From assembly GCA_025331125.1 (NCBI GenBank), contig JAOALB010000001.1, positions 1,240,001 to 1,304,000 of the forward strand: 64,000 nt of DNA, written 5' to 3'. Position numbers and translations under genes: made by a program. The notes beneath the pieces are model-generated. The model was not told the DNA's origin and searched no databases. It saw only the letters and a list, made by a program, of their open reading frames with translations. Below, piece after piece: positions 1-11,128 of this stretch. Origin of the DNA: Mycogone perniciosa. Taxonomy: Eukaryota > Ascomycota > Sordariomycetes > Hypocreales > Hypocreaceae. Position 1 is the stretch's first letter; every line of letters starts with the position of its first letter.

Positions 1-934
1 CGAATGCGCTCTCTCCCCGCTTCCAGAAGGGCATTCTCCTCGGCGTGTATGCAAAGACATGTTGCCAGCCCGACCCCAGAGCTGCTCCCCTCATTGCATC
101 GCGGACAGCCCCCCTCGGCGCAGTTGCGCAAACCGCGGGGTGTGCCATTGTACCCTGTACTGATGACTCGGCGTTCCTTGCCTACTAGAACGCACCCAAC
201 CCGGCGCTTCATGCAGTTCGACCGCTGTGCCGCCAGTGATGCCAGGGCCATGAAATATGTGTCCCAGCTTGGCCGCAAGCGATCAGGGTTGGGGATGTCA
301 AGCTTCCCCAGGGTCGCATAGAGATGGGCCAGCGAGGAAGACGTGTTCAAAAGTCTCACTGTGGCTCGGGAAATGAGCGGCTGGAGACCAACGCTTGGGT
401 CGTACAGGTTCTGGTCATTCTGTGTCACAAATTCCTCAAGGCTGATGCTCAAGTCCGCTGGTTGTTTGGAACGTTGCTGAAACCGGCGCCAACGGATAGT
501 CAGTGGAGCATCTATGGAGATGAGGAGGAAGAAAGGCCTCCGAATAAAGACATCGAGAGCGGCCTCTGTTGGGATGTCCGTTGTGACAAAGCGGTTGCGC
601 CAGCGCTGAGTCACAAAGTCCAACAGTTCCTCAGGCGTGGTAAAGACATGAGGCCCTCCTGTTTGAGGTTGTAAAGCCAAGGATGTCTCTGAGGCAGACT
701 TGTGGGCGTTAGAGGTGGTGAGGGCGCTTGCGTTGCCGCCGTCAGAGAACGGAGACACGCCATCTGCATCTGCCACCTCATGATTTGGTCTCAGATAGAG
801 GTGTTTGAAGCCGTGATGCTCGACCAGATACTGCGCCACGGTCTTCTTGCCAGAGCAAATGCCTGTGCCATTCGGTCAGTAACGCCATGTTTAGTGTGCC
901 CAGATGACGTACTGCCGCATATTCCGACGAGCAT
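1..934 (-). CDS. DCD1: Deoxycytidylate (dCMP) deaminase, 5' part, runs off the left edge
   Basis: This enzyme deaminates dCMP to dUMP and so feeds dTMP synthesis in the cytosol. Exon 1 is 913-934 (MLVGICG plus one base). A 50 nt intron (863-912, GTACGT...CACAG) follows, and exon 2 runs from 862 past position 1. The join restores a P-loop-like start, GICGSICSGKKT, which fungal DCD1 proteins carry as an N-terminal kinase-like domain. The deaminase domain begins at RPSWDTYFMALASLAAQR and contains TGYNGTPRG and the zinc and catalytic motif HAEENAL, with zinc-site cysteines (NCAEGGCPRC, CLCIHAEEN) nearby. The C-terminal PCxxC motif lies outside the window. The start is the only ATG that puts the P-loop in frame. 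I am confident of the family; the only doubt is the exact exon-1 splice. Confidence 0.88.
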
Positions 935-1718
935 ATCGAATAGTCGTGCTTCGTACGAGTAACTCTCAAACGAGCCGTGCTTTTTAATTGCTTCAAACCC
1001 AATAGCGGGGGTTAGGTGACAAGGCTCGAGAGATTTCCTCCACACGAATTTCGGATCGCGTTTAATATCAAGTAGTAGTCGCGTTCTGAGGTGGGGGCGT
1101 CAGCTTGTGGTTCTGCTTGTCACCCGTTCATTAACAACGCATAAAAGAAGTGCAGGCCGAAGACCGTTTCTTGCAGATGGCAGTCATGGGCAAATTTCTC
1201 CACTTCATCTAGATTTGAGGCGCCTAAATCTAAAAGCCTGCCGCCGTCACCGCCTTCATCAACCTCATGCAGGACATGGTACTCCGTATGGTATGCAAGA
1301 TAGTAGTATGTGAGATCAATATATAGCAAGGTGCGCTAGCTAATAGCAACCTAATGCCTCGGATCGACGCGTGTTATTCTACGAGGACGGGCTAATAAAC
1401 GCAAGGCCGTTGTGGAATTCTCTTTTCGGAGATCTGTCGGAAACAGAAATCTATAAACACATGCATTTATTTTATCTGAAACCACAAATACGAGTAAAGA
1501 GGTGTCTCTCGGTACTGTCCATACTGAAGACATCGTAAAATAAGTAATTAACCAGGACGAGCATAAAATATTGGGATGAGACACTGTAATTTAAGGAAAG
1601 CCCACGAGACAGACTACCCTGGATTGCAAAAAGATGAAACAAAAACCACGAATATCTATCTGCAAATCATAGAGATACTGATTTGCAGGGTGTGGGAACG
1701 ACGCAAAAAGAAAGTAAG
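935..1718. other. Intergenic region, DCD1 to tRNA-Glu
   Basis: I see no convincing gene. Short reading frames on both strands have no recognisable domains. It includes the promoter side of DCD1 and one partial copy of the dispersed palindrome (TACTCCGTA near 1270). Confidence 0.5.
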
Positions 1719-1806
1719 CTCCGATACTGGGAATCGAACCCAGGGCTGCTCGGATCTTCAACCGGAAGTTGAGAGCGAGCGATGTTAGCCACTACACCAT
1801 ATCGGA
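1719..1806 (-). tRNA. tRNA-Glu(CTC), intron-containing
   Basis: Read on the minus strand, the acceptor TCCGATA pairs with TATCGGA. The D-arm is GTGTAGTGGCTAACAT and the T-arm is CCTGGGTTCGATTCCCAGT, with discriminator G. The anticodon stem GCTCG/CGAGC encloses CTCTCA, so the anticodon is CTC (glutamate), followed by an intron of about 16 nt after position 37, the canonical place. The 88 nt total is a 72 nt tRNA plus this intron. Confidence 0.93.
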
Positions 1807-2422
1807 TGTTCCTGTTCATGATACGTTGAGTCGCATTCCTCTTGATATGCAGATTGCGGATATGCAATAGAAGTATTGGTCTCATGGGATATTTGAATGC
1901 CGCAGGACGTTGTTATGATGTGATTCATTTCCGGCACATTTACGATGGTTCTAGAATCCTGACTCAAGCATGCTGTTCCGTGTAATCAAACAAGTACCCA
2001 CACACTTTGATTGCACGGCACAGGTACCTTGTTTGTAAGCTCTGCATGAACATGTGGACAAATGCGGGCGTGGCTGTCCCTCTATCTGATCAAGTTGCAG
2101 GGAGGCACAGAGGCTAACTAAGCCTAAGGCTGGCGGCCAAGGCGGCATTATCAGGCACTCGCTACCACTAATCTAATCTACACCCCGCCGCGGGGCAGTT
2201 CAGCAACGACATCATCTGTTCTCTCTCCCAGCTCGTGATGCTCTCGGTCAGATGACAATTCCGCCTTATTGTCTGCGCTCTCTCTCCGCCGTTCTCATAT
2301 TTCCCTCTGTATTTGCTTCAATTTGCCCGACGATCCTGTCCTTTTGAAAGACCCAGTTCCTCCTTCCACCTCTCGCCAAGATTTCGAAACGAAACAGCCT
2401 TGTTTGCAGAGCGTCCGTCATC
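1807..2422. other. Intergenic region upstream of ATG7
   Basis: No gene is seen. The last 150 bases before the ATG are pyrimidine-rich (many CTCTC and TTCC runs), typical of a fungal 5' leader. No clear TATA box. Confidence 0.45.
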
Positions 2423-4666
2423 ATGACCGCGCCACTACAGTTTGCGCCCTTCACGTCCGAGATAGAGCTGCCGTTTTATTCGGCTCTCTTTGCATCAAAA
2501 CTAGACTATGATAAGCTCGATGATTCCGCACGAGGTGTTCTCGGCCTTTACGAGCCGCGACTCGAGGAGCCGGAGGCAAGCTGTAAGATGCAGATTCTCG
2601 GAAATGCTCTGACAAATCAAGAGTATGCCCCTGAGTTGCCGCACATCCCCATTGCAGCTGAACTCTTTCGAGCTGATACGTAACTTAGTGCATCCCTCGG
2701 AGCAGCACGGGCTGAAGGAATCATACGAAATGTCAATACTATCGAAGACTTCAAGAATATGGATAAAGCTGCCATGTTGAAGACAGCTGGTAGACAGGTA
2801 TCCCCCCCTCCCACCACCGTTGATGAAGCACGCGTCTGATCCCAGCAGATATGGGATGCAATAAATGACGGAAGCATATATTCTGTTCCATCATTACTAT
2901 CGTCATTCGTGATGCTCTCCTACGCAGACCTCAAGAAATACAAGTTCACATATTGGTTCGCATTCCCCGCCTTACACTCCGAACCTCAGTGGAAACGTTC
3001 AGGTCCCAGCCAATACCTCAACCCAGACGAGAGCACTGCCCTGGTGGATAAAGTCGGTACATGGAGGTACAGCGTGGATGGGCGGGAGCATGGATTCTTC
3101 CTGGCTAAGAAGGTGCGGGGCCAGGAGGTATCAGAAGCCGATGAACACGACCCGGCGCATTCACTTCCATATAGGTGGGAGGTAGCCTCTTTACGGCGCT
3201 TCGAAACCGGGTTCTTTAATGAGGTCCCGGAGGAGGATCAATACGTCGCATTTGTCGACCCGTCAACGTATCCTGAAGGTCCATCGTGGCCGTTGCGCAA
3301 TCTGCTCATTCTCATTCGTCAGCGATTTCGCTTGAGCAAGGTTAATATTCTCTGCTTCCGAGATACGTGGTCTAGAAGGCACGAAGCTAGGAGCGTGATC
3401 CTGCCTATTGAGATGGACGCGGTTGAGAATATGGAGATCAAGGAGATGCCCAAGGTCACTGGCTGGGAAAGGGCAAGAAATGGTAAACTTCAAGCGCAAC
3501 AAGCGAACCTCGGCGACTATATGGACCCAACAAAACTGGCAGACTCATCAGTCGATTTGAACCTAAAGCTCATGAAGTGGCGACTCGCCCCCGACCTGGA
3601 CCTCGATATCATTAAGAACACAAAGTGTCTTTTGCTCGGAGCCGGTACATTGGGAGGTTATGTATCCAGGAATCTATTAGGATGGGGTGTGAGGAATGTT
3701 ACTTTTGTCGACTATGGAAAGGTTTCGTTCTCAAATCCCGTACGACAACCACTGTTTGAATTCGAAGACTGTATTGGCGGCGGCAAGCCAAAAGCGACTC
3801 AGGCGGCTCAAATGTTGAAGAGGATCTACCCAGGCGTTGAAAGCGAGGGGCATTCTCTATCTATACCTATGCTGGGTCACGCATTCACTGATGAAGTGAG
3901 GACGAAGAGCGATTTCGAGAAGCTGGAGACCTTGATTCAGGCCCATGATGTCATCTTCCTTCTCATGGACACTCGCGAATCACGATGGCTACCGACGGTA
4001 ATGGGCAAGGCTGCTGGGAAGATTGTAATGAATGCCGCACTTGGGTTCGACTCATACGTTGTCATGCGACACGGCTCCGAGACCCAGCACGAGGGGCAAA
4101 CATCCCTTGGGTGTTACTTCTGCAACGATGTTGTGACCCCTGCTGATGTGAGTGCCTACCCGAAGCTATTTTCTAGTTCCAACTAACGAGAACGATAGTC
4201 AATGAAGGATCAAACTCTTGACCAGCAGTGTACTGTCACCCGACCCGGTGTCGCTGCTATTGCCTCGGCGCTATTGGTAGAACTTCTCACGAGCCTTCTG
4301 CAACACCCACTACGAAACGATGCCCCAGCACCTCAACCCAAGCCGGGCGTAATTCCCGAGAGGGACCCTCCTGGACATCCGCTTGGTCTTGTACCGCACC
4401 AGATTCGCGGTTATGTCTCGACATTTCAGAATATTGTCATTCGCGGGCAGTCATATGACAGTTGCAGCGCTTGTAGCCCTAAGATCCTGGAGGCTTATCG
4501 CAAAGATGGGTGGGGATTCGTGAAGAGAGCTCTGGAAGAGAGGGACTATGTCGCTGAACTGTCGGGCCTAGCTGAGGTGCAACGGAAGGCGGAGGAGATG
4601 GCGGAAAATGTAGACTGGGAGGATGAAGATGAGGGCGTAGAGGAAGGAGATGGGGAGTTGATCTGA
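2423..4666 (+). CDS. atg7: Autophagy E1-like activating enzyme Atg7
   Basis: Atg7 adenylates Atg8 and Atg12, holds them as thioesters and passes them to Atg3 and Atg10; it acts in the cytoplasm at the start of autophagy. My model has four exons: 2423-2622, 2689-2797, 2849-4147 and 4199-4666, giving 691 aa, a normal length for fungal Atg7. All three introns (66, 51 and 51 nt) are GT...AG and keep frame. The N-terminal Atg7 domain includes SYADLKKYKFTYWFAFPA. The nucleotide-binding loop GAGTLGGYVSRNLLGWG lies near residue 367, followed by the VDYGKVSFSNPVRQPLF segment. The catalytic cysteine is in QQCTVTRPG near residue 547, just after the third intron. The acidic tail is VDWEDEDEGVEEGDGE. The start gives a direct match to the usual fungal N-terminus and has no in-frame ATG upstream that fits. 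Confidence 0.96.
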
Positions 4667-5152
4667 TCGGACATGACTGTTTGTTGAACATTATTGTTTT
4701 GGTGTGTGTTTGACTGGGAATGGAGTTTTTAGAATTGGCGTTTTGCGATGTCGAACATTTGTCTCGCTTCATGTATGGGTATGGGCATATGGAATTCTGA
4801 ATTATTGAATTCGTTGTTTGGACTTCCTGGACGTTCTGGAACACAGTACTCCGTACTCCGTAGTGTTTGCATTCATGGTCTTACGGAAATGCCTCGAATG
4901 GTTCACCTAATTGATGCCTCCACAGTCCAGGTTTAATCACATATGACCGTCCTCCGTATGTCTATGTGTTTCTAAACTGTGCCGAGATATTAAAAAAAAT
5001 AGGATACACAGTTCTGTTGTAATGCCAGGAGCAGGACGCAGAGAAACATCTCAAGAGAATTAATCCTGGCCCTTGTACGAAAGAGAAATGTGGAGTTGGT
5101 TGCCAAGGAATTATAATTTTCATTCAGACCAGAATTATCACCAAGAAAAGTG
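4667..5152. other. Intergenic region, ATG7 to tRNA-Val
   Basis: Holds the ATG7 3' region and a copy of the dispersed palindrome (GTACTCCGTACTCCGTAG, 4846-4863). No gene seen. Confidence 0.5.
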
Positions 5153-5241
5153 GGTCCCGTGGTCTAGTTGGTCATGACATTTCGTTAACAGTTTAGTTGA
5201 CACCACCGAAAAGGTCCCCGGTTCGAGCCCGGGCGGGATCA
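5153..5241 (+). tRNA. tRNA-Val(AAC), intron-containing
   Basis: The acceptor GGTCCCG pairs with CGGGATC, discriminator A. The D-arm is GTCTAGTTGGTCATGAC and the T-arm is CCCGGTTCGAGCCCGGG. The anticodon stem TTTCG/CGAAA encloses TTAACA, so the anticodon is AAC (valine), with an intron of about 16 nt after position 37. The genomic bases after the discriminator happen to read CCA. Confidence 0.93.
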
Positions 5242-5734
5242 CCATCCTTTCCTTTTGCAATTTTCCCTTAATGCTTGAATGCTTCATTCATCAATTTTTT
5301 TTCCTTTTTTGGAGGAATGTGATGGAGGTGAGTTCAGGTGGGGCGAGTCGTCATTGTACTGTCATCTCTACACTTCAACTGGAACGAGCACATTGTAATC
5401 GTCATAATAACACGGGCAAAATTTGTTATGACGGTAAATCCATCGTATTTCTAGTTACGATTAGGCCGTTGGGTATCAATTCATTACCAAAGCCAAACCT
5501 GATGCCCCTTGCTAACAGGTCGCACTGCCTGATTCCACTCAACAAACAAAGGAAATAACATCCTGAAAGGACCGCCCATTATCGTGAGTGTATGTGCGCC
5601 TATGGTCGGCCCAGTGGCGTGCTGGCGTCCGTAACCACACTCCCAAAACGTCCCCTTTCCAACTTAAAGACGTGCCGGTTGAGATATCGAGACCGTCAGG
5701 TGCTGGGCTGGCGGATAGGATGGCCAGGGCGACA
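5242..5734. other. Intergenic region, tRNA-Val to PMP3
   Basis: A T-rich stretch right after the tRNA (TTTTTTTTCC at about 5296) may contribute to Pol III termination. The rest is likely the PMP3 3' UTR. No gene seen. Confidence 0.45.
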
Positions 5735-6127
5735 TTAATACTTCAATATGATGTACAGAGCGTGGATGATGCCGGGAATATAACCTGAAAAGAAGAGTAC
5801 TTGTTAGATACAGGCCACCTAAAGTTAGAGAACGACCGAAGCATTTGCGTGATCGGCCGGTGGAAGCAACATACCCAAAATGGTGAGCAGGATGTTGATC
5901 AGAAAGTCCGCGCCACAGCCTCGCTCCATCAAAACACCAACAGGTGGCAGGATGATGGCAAGAATGATCTTGCAAATGTCACTGCAAAGAATCGTATGTT
6001 AGCTTAAAAGTTGTTCGCGAAAACACAGCACTCCGCCAAGGTTCGGTAGCCGCGGGAGGCGATCGCAGAGGCATAGGGAAGAGAGAAGAGTGGACGGCAC
6101 AAAGGCGTACCTGGCTGTGAAAGGCAT
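5735..6127 (-). CDS. pmp3: Plasma membrane proteolipid 3 (PMP3/RCI2 family)
   Basis: PMP3 is a tiny two-helix plasma-membrane protein that affects membrane potential and cation tolerance. Three exons read on the minus strand (6111-6127, 5875-5981, 5785 boundary to 5735, that is 5735-5784) join to 57 aa, the normal family length. The first exon has only 17 nt (MPFTA plus two bases). Introns are 129 and 90 nt, both GT...AG. The sequence shows the family core SDICKIILAIILPPVGVLME, then FLINILLTILGYIPGIIHAL and the end YIILKY. Both membrane segments are clear. Long introns in so short a gene are usual for this family in fungi. Confidence 0.96.
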
Positions 6128-7801
6128 GTTGATGGCAGAGAGAGAATCTGCGAGTAGTGTATGATATACAGAGCGAGAAGAAAGGTTTCAGGGATATGTG
6201 AGAGTGAAGTTGTTGTGTTCAAGAACAAGGAGATGCTTGTGTCGAGTGATAGAGATGAGTTGGAAGGGAGAAGGAGGTGTGGGAATGGCTTTGCGAAAGC
6301 TCTTTTTATCTGTCAAACGGGCACACCTGCTTTCTACCAGCTGCCAGTGAGTCTGTGCTTGTGCTCCGTCTTGGACAACGGAAGTTACATTCAGATGCCC
6401 AATTCTTTGCGTCATCGACTAGGTCGAGCCACAAGCGCTTTCACGCAGAGTCTGCGCCTCCGCGAAGAAGCCAATAGACAGATACATGGCCATCATGGTA
6501 GTATTGCATGCACCCGGCGTCTCCAGCAAAACGCATCCGGATGGAGACAAGTGTCTGATCAGTCTCGAACCGCGTACGGAGTACTCCGTCAATCCGCACA
6601 TATACAATCTCCATACATGCCGAAGTTGGAGATGGAGTGGTGAATCAAGGTCGTTTCCTTGCAGCTGCCAAGCGCGCAAGCTGGTACGTCATTCGACCCG
6701 GTGGGTTGACCCCCTGCTAAGTGGCATGTCACCGCCACACTTGGTGGAACAAAGATAAAGGTGGGTGATCATAATAGACGACCCGCGTACGGAGTACTTA
6801 GGCATGTAATACGGTTATTTGGGATTTCCCGAAAGGCCGATGGTTTAATTAATAGTTTAGTTGTCTAGGGCAGCTATGACTAGCAACGCGGGAAGTGACC
6901 AGTTCTCATAGCTTAAAAAAACAAAGAAAAATAAATGAATCTACTGAGTATAGCTCTTCATCTCATGGATTGTCAAGTTTCTTGGGCTTGGCTGTGGATA
7001 CGCAGACAGGGTTTGCGCCACAGATCCGCCGCCACATGACGACAAATCTGGAGCCGGCAAGGCTGGTTTTGGCCGTTTTCAACAGCCACACATCCTTTCC
7101 GTTCGTCCCGATGCGGGCTTGCTGGCGACGTATGAGTGACCTCAGTCGATCTCATTGTTCTCACGGTATTTCGGTTCATTCCTGAACGCTACGTATCTAC
7201 TTCGTACCACCTGGATAAAAAATCAACTAGTAGAAGCTGCCCCTGTTTGTTTCCGCATATTGGTCGCTGCATTTCTCATCACAATGAGGCTATGCTAGCC
7301 GCTGGCCAGTCCCGTTTGCGTATCCCGCCTCTAATATCCAAGACGCATCGCTTGGCGGAGCACAGAGTGGGCTGTTGAGTGCATCTGGGCCTTTGCTGAG
7401 CCATTAGTTGGCTAATGGCATGATGGACGTCACCGCACGTTCCAGTGAGTGAGTGTTGCAAGGCACATTACGTTTGTACTCGTATGTATCGAGCGCACAG
7501 GACCACGTCACTGCCCAGTTGAAAGCGAATCGCCCGAATCTATGCTTGGCTGATGAAACAGACAGGTGTCTGCCATGGTTGCATAAACCTCCAACATGTG
7601 ATATACATATGTAGAACCTTGCGGGCGTCATGTGGAACCCACTCAACCACCAGATATGGCAGGGAGATGAGCAAATCGGGAACCGTTCCTTGCCGCCAAC
7701 ATCTTCTCTACCCATTCATGATATAGTACAGCATGCAAATGTATGCACCCGAAATAAACCAGCACTCCCAACGCAGTATGATAACCGCTCAATGAAACCT
7801 T
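6128..7801. other. Intergenic region, PMP3 to GPI11
   Basis: A 1.7 kb stretch without a gene I can support. Short frames exist but have no domain or sensible splice structure. Contains two copies of the dispersed palindrome, GTACGGAGTACTCCGT at 6574-6589 and GTACGGAGTACTT at 6787-6799. The part next to 6127 must hold the PMP3 promoter and leader. Confidence 0.5.
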
Positions 7802-8633
7802 CTATTCGTCTTTTGCGACAGACCCGCCAAGTCGCTTGCCGTAGAACACAGCCCCAGAGACCCAGCTTCCGAGACACGATCCTGCGTACAAGCCGCAAAC
7901 AATCGTCACAGGCCACTTCTGCCATTCCCGGTCCCAATCAAGCGGAATCGGCACAGCTCCCAGCCAGGCGCCCAACACGGCGCCAAGCAGACTGCCAAAT
8001 GTTTCGTCCAGGGGCGCAGACGCGCCGGCCACGGCAATCAGAGCCTGACTATCCACTCCCCGGGCGTAGAGGATGGGGAAGAGACCCAGGAGAGAAAAAT
8101 GCGCAGCGCAGAGGAATGTACGGGGGACGTGATCGAGGAACGGAGCGCCGAAGAGAATGAAGAGGATGTGGACGGCCGGGGTCGCAATCGCAGTGAGCAC
8201 CAGAGCAAGAAGAGCGGTCTAAAGATCACACCATAGGATTCAGTATCATGCACTAAAAGCTTCATCTCCTTGAAGAATCCGTCCAATTGCTTACCACAAT
8301 CGAGTTCGACCCAATTACATCCGTTTTCTTTTTTTCGCCGGGACGAGCCTTCTTGGTCGCTTTCGTCTGTTGCGAGCCCGTGACGGGGATACACAGCACC
8401 GCATATGTCAGCTGAATCGCCGCGACGACCGGGAGCGCAGTCTGAAGTGTTGAAACGGGCTCGGCCACCAGGGCGTCGAATCGCAAGGCGAGAAGTCCTA
8501 ATAGCACAGCTACGCGGCCAAACGAAATCCCCTTAGTGAGCGGGCTGTCGTATATCGGGACCGGCGCTACGGTAGCCTTCGATTTCGTTTCGGCGGCCTG
8601 GGCCGATGACCCCTTTGTCAATGTCGAGGACAT
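7802..8633 (-). CDS. GPI11: GPI biosynthesis protein PIG-F / Gpi11
   Basis: PIG-F/Gpi11 is an ER multi-pass protein that partners the ethanolamine-phosphate transferases Gpi7 and Gpi13 late in GPI-anchor assembly. Two exons, 8295-8633 and 7802-8218, are joined across a 76 nt intron (GTAAGC...TTTAG) to give 251 aa, a usual fungal length. Hydrophobic segments include GRVAVLLGLLALRFDALVA, LPVVAAIQLTYAVLCIPV, TALLALVLTAIATPAVHILF, TFLCAAHFSLLGLFPILY and WPVTIVCGLYAGSCLGSW. The conserved LFGAPF motif and the GAWLGAVPIPLDWDREWQKWP motif before the last helices are diagnostic of the family. A polar Lys/Glu loop (KATKKARPGEKKKTD) lies before the intron. The start is the first ATG of the frame. Confidence 0.93.
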
Positions 8634-9599
8634 TGTGATGGTCTCGCAATGGCATCGTCGCGTCAGAATCGCTGATAATTGAGATGCTCAGAGCTCCGCG
8701 TCATAGCTTACCTGGACGTTAATCACGTGATATAGAGCACGATTCCCTTTCAACCCTAACCCTTGCTCCTGGAACGCTTTCCACGACGAACGTGCTTCCA
8801 GAATCACCAGCCATTTCTTTCTGAGATATGGTGGGAACCAACGTGCAAGAGGCTTTTACCCTTTGATGTAGGCAATGGGGAGGTACTAATTCTCGCACAG
8901 TTAGAGACTACGTCTATGGAGGTCGTCTACCAAACTTGTCTTCATATCCGAACTTTCGCGCCCTGGAAATTTGTAATGAGCTCACTGTAATAATTTTCGT
9001 GATTCAATATCGAATGAAGATGCAAAATTTGTTATTGCTAAAGGCATGCCTAGCTGAGCCATCAACAGTTACCGACTTGATCGATGCTAGTCTGATTGCG
9101 GGCCGTGCCGCACTTCTCAACTCTGAACAGCCACTTGTTGTTTAGCTGCTGGACAAAGGTAAAACGTATTAATAGTCTTTGTGCTCAACTACAAAGTCAG
9201 GAACACGAGGCTGAGAGCCGGGATATGGTTCTTCGCAGCTGTATCACATACGAGGAATTATCGCGATAAAGCATTAGGGTAACTCTGTACGAAATAAAGT
9301 TTTATTTCTGATATTTATTCAATAATCTTATCCTCTACAGCCGACATCTCCTCTCCCAAGTTTCTCAATGGACAAGCAATTGCAAAAAAAAAAGCCTACA
9401 GATATTGCCGGGCTGTCCTTGAGAAGGGCGGCTCTCAACCAGAAATGGTCACTTAGACAGACTTTTAGGGTCGGAAGCCGCAAATAGAGCCTCTCTTCCT
9501 AGAGCTCAAGATAGATGAAACGACTCACTAAAGCCCACATAGATACAGAAATTTAAAGTGAATTCGTAGTCTATTCTAAACGAGTTATGAGCTTTATAC
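8634..9599. other. Intergenic region upstream of GPI11
   Basis: No gene is seen. From about 9240 the DNA becomes AT-rich with many TpA steps, which fits decayed repeat sequence. A poly-A run lies at 9385. Confidence 0.4.
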
Positions 9600-9990
9600 G
9601 GTCCTTACTTGCAGGCTTGAAATTATTGCGATTCCATTGGCTTCTACAGACGCAGCCTCCGCTAGGCATTAACATTTGCACCGTCTTCAATTAACGGTTA
9701 TATCCGTGGTTCAAGCCCTTGCTCTACCGCCAAGTGCAGAGCGGTATAACCCGTCGAACCTTTATGGTTGACCTCTGCAGAGGTATCTATAAGAATCTTC
9801 ACAACATGTTCATTCCCCCTGCGAATCGCCGTGAACAGGGAGATCCGGGTGAGATGGTCAGGGCGGACACTGTCGAATGCACTCCTGGACGAGTGAACTC
9901 TTGAATTGGTGACACAATGGGTTCAAGTAGATCAGCCATACCTCCACTATTACCGACGAAAGATGGGAAGATGTATTCGACATCCATACT
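9600..9990 (-). pseudogene. Ankyrin-repeat gene relic
   Basis: On the minus strand a broken frame reads ISLFTAIRRGNEHVVKILID, then TSAEVNHKGSTGYTALHLAV and, after an in-frame stop, LIEDGANVNA. These are typical ankyrin repeat signatures (GxTALHxA, VVKxLID, GAxVN). Stops interrupt the frame both upstream and downstream, and no complete gene can be built. Ankyrin proteins are abundant and turn over fast in these genomes, so this is most likely the remnant of a longer gene. Ends are approximate. Confidence 0.65.
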
Positions 9991-10616
9991 TTAACCTACG
10001 GGAAAGGGGAAAGAGAGGGTAAATCAACGGTGAAGAGGAATAGATCACATGCAGTTTCCCGTGCTGCCCCAGCCATTGTGAATTAGTGATAGTTGTGTGT
10101 ATGAAGGAAAGGAATCTCCCATACCCAAGCTTGAAGTTCATTACTCTATCTCAATACCCATTGAACCTTTGTCGCATCGTGAGATGATATCATAACACAC
10201 ATTACGCCTTTACCCGATATCACAACACATATTATCATAATACCCCGCCGAATTATTCTTATCTACGGAATTTCTAGGGACCCCAATCTCGTCAACAATC
10301 AATTTAGTTTCTATCTCTCATTTTTGTGTATCTAAGTAGCAGCTTCTTCCTAACTGGCAGGTAGCAGCAAGGGTATCTTGCACATTGATTCAGTCCCTCA
10401 TTTTGTTGCCATCTGATCGATAGTCTTGAAACCGCCTTTGAAGTTTCCGCCACATAAAGGAGCCCTGTTTATTTAAGATCTCATATCCTGTAATAAACTT
10501 GAAAGCCTGGGAGGTGCTACTTCCAAATCGGCTGGAAATCTAGCAGATTGGGCAGTTCCATCGCGCTGCGCAATTGCGATCTAGATACAGCACATGTTAG
10601 CAATGTAATTCGTCTC
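9991..10616. other. Intergenic region
   Basis: Two near-copies of a short motif, GATATCATAACACACATTA and GATATCACAACACATATTA, lie at about 10185-10235. No gene seen. Confidence 0.4.
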
Positions 10617-10823
10617 TTACTGCTTGTGGTTCCTATACATACGGCAAACAGCAAAGCATATGGCTTTTTGCATCGGGTCGATGCACCCTAGGGGGCAGAG
10701 TTGAATGCATTTGAGACAACCTTTCTTATCGCATTCTTGATTTTCCAATGCATTAATGGGATTTGCGAAAGCGGACAGAGGAGCAATGGCGAGGAGAGCC
10801 GTAATGAGATAGTTCAGGTGCAT
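10617..10823 (-). CDS. Small secreted cysteine-rich peptide, 68 aa
   Basis: I do not recognise the family. The ATG at 10823 begins a clear signal peptide (MHLNYLITALLAIAPLSAFA) with likely cleavage after AFA. The mature part is about 48 aa with seven cysteines spaced C-x4-C-x2-C-x3-C-x3-C-x8-C-x3-C, ending in basic RMYRNHKQ. An in-frame ATG at 10859 would add 12 residues and spoil the signal peptide, so I prefer 10823. A TATA box is placed suitably upstream. Small secreted Cys-rich proteins act as antifungal peptides, effectors or surface proteins, but nothing here decides between them. The gene sits about 180 bp from a pogo transposon, in otherwise gene-poor DNA. Confidence 0.68.
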   Translation of the reverse strand: MHLNYLITALLAIAPLSAFANPINALENQECDKKGCLKCIQLCPLGCIDPMQKAICFAVCRMYRNHKQ

Positions 10824-10938
10824 TTTGAAGAGTGTAATGGATTGCGTAGAGTTAAACAATGACTTTTGGTTTCTCCTTGCCTTCTGAGTGCTGATGGATG
10901 ATGGGTTGTCAACACTTTCTAAATGGAAGAATAGGTCT

Positions 10939-10947
10939 GTTTATATA
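10939..10947 (-). promoter_or_regulatory. Putative TATA box of the Cys-rich peptide gene
   Basis: Minus strand reads GTATATAAA, about 115 bases before the ATG at 10823. It supports that the small gene is transcribed. Confidence 0.5.
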
Positions 10948-11002
10948 CATGCTGTCCCTCAGACTATGGAGTTAAAACTTCTGTTATAAGTGGCATCTCG
11001 TA

Positions 11003-11033
11003 AGTCAGACCACCCCACAACCGTCACCCCCCC
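11003..11033 (+). repeat. Left terminal inverted repeat of the pogo element
   Basis: Matches the reverse complement of 12829-12859 over 31 bases, ending in a run of C. The preceding bases are the TA target site. Confidence 0.93.
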
Positions 11034-11128
11034 CCAGCCGCCCACCTAAAAACACCATAAATGGAAGGGATACATTCCAGTAAAATCAACACAAAAGCGC
11101 CGCAACGCCGTTTTTTTATATTTTCTAG

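Noticed and set aside
5241..5244. Encoded CCA end of tRNA-Val
   Set aside because: Nuclear tRNA genes of fungi do not encode CCA; the bases match by chance.
6161..6643. 160-codon plus-strand frame
   Set aside because: No domain, and it overlaps the leader and promoter of PMP3 and a palindrome copy; composition looks non-coding.
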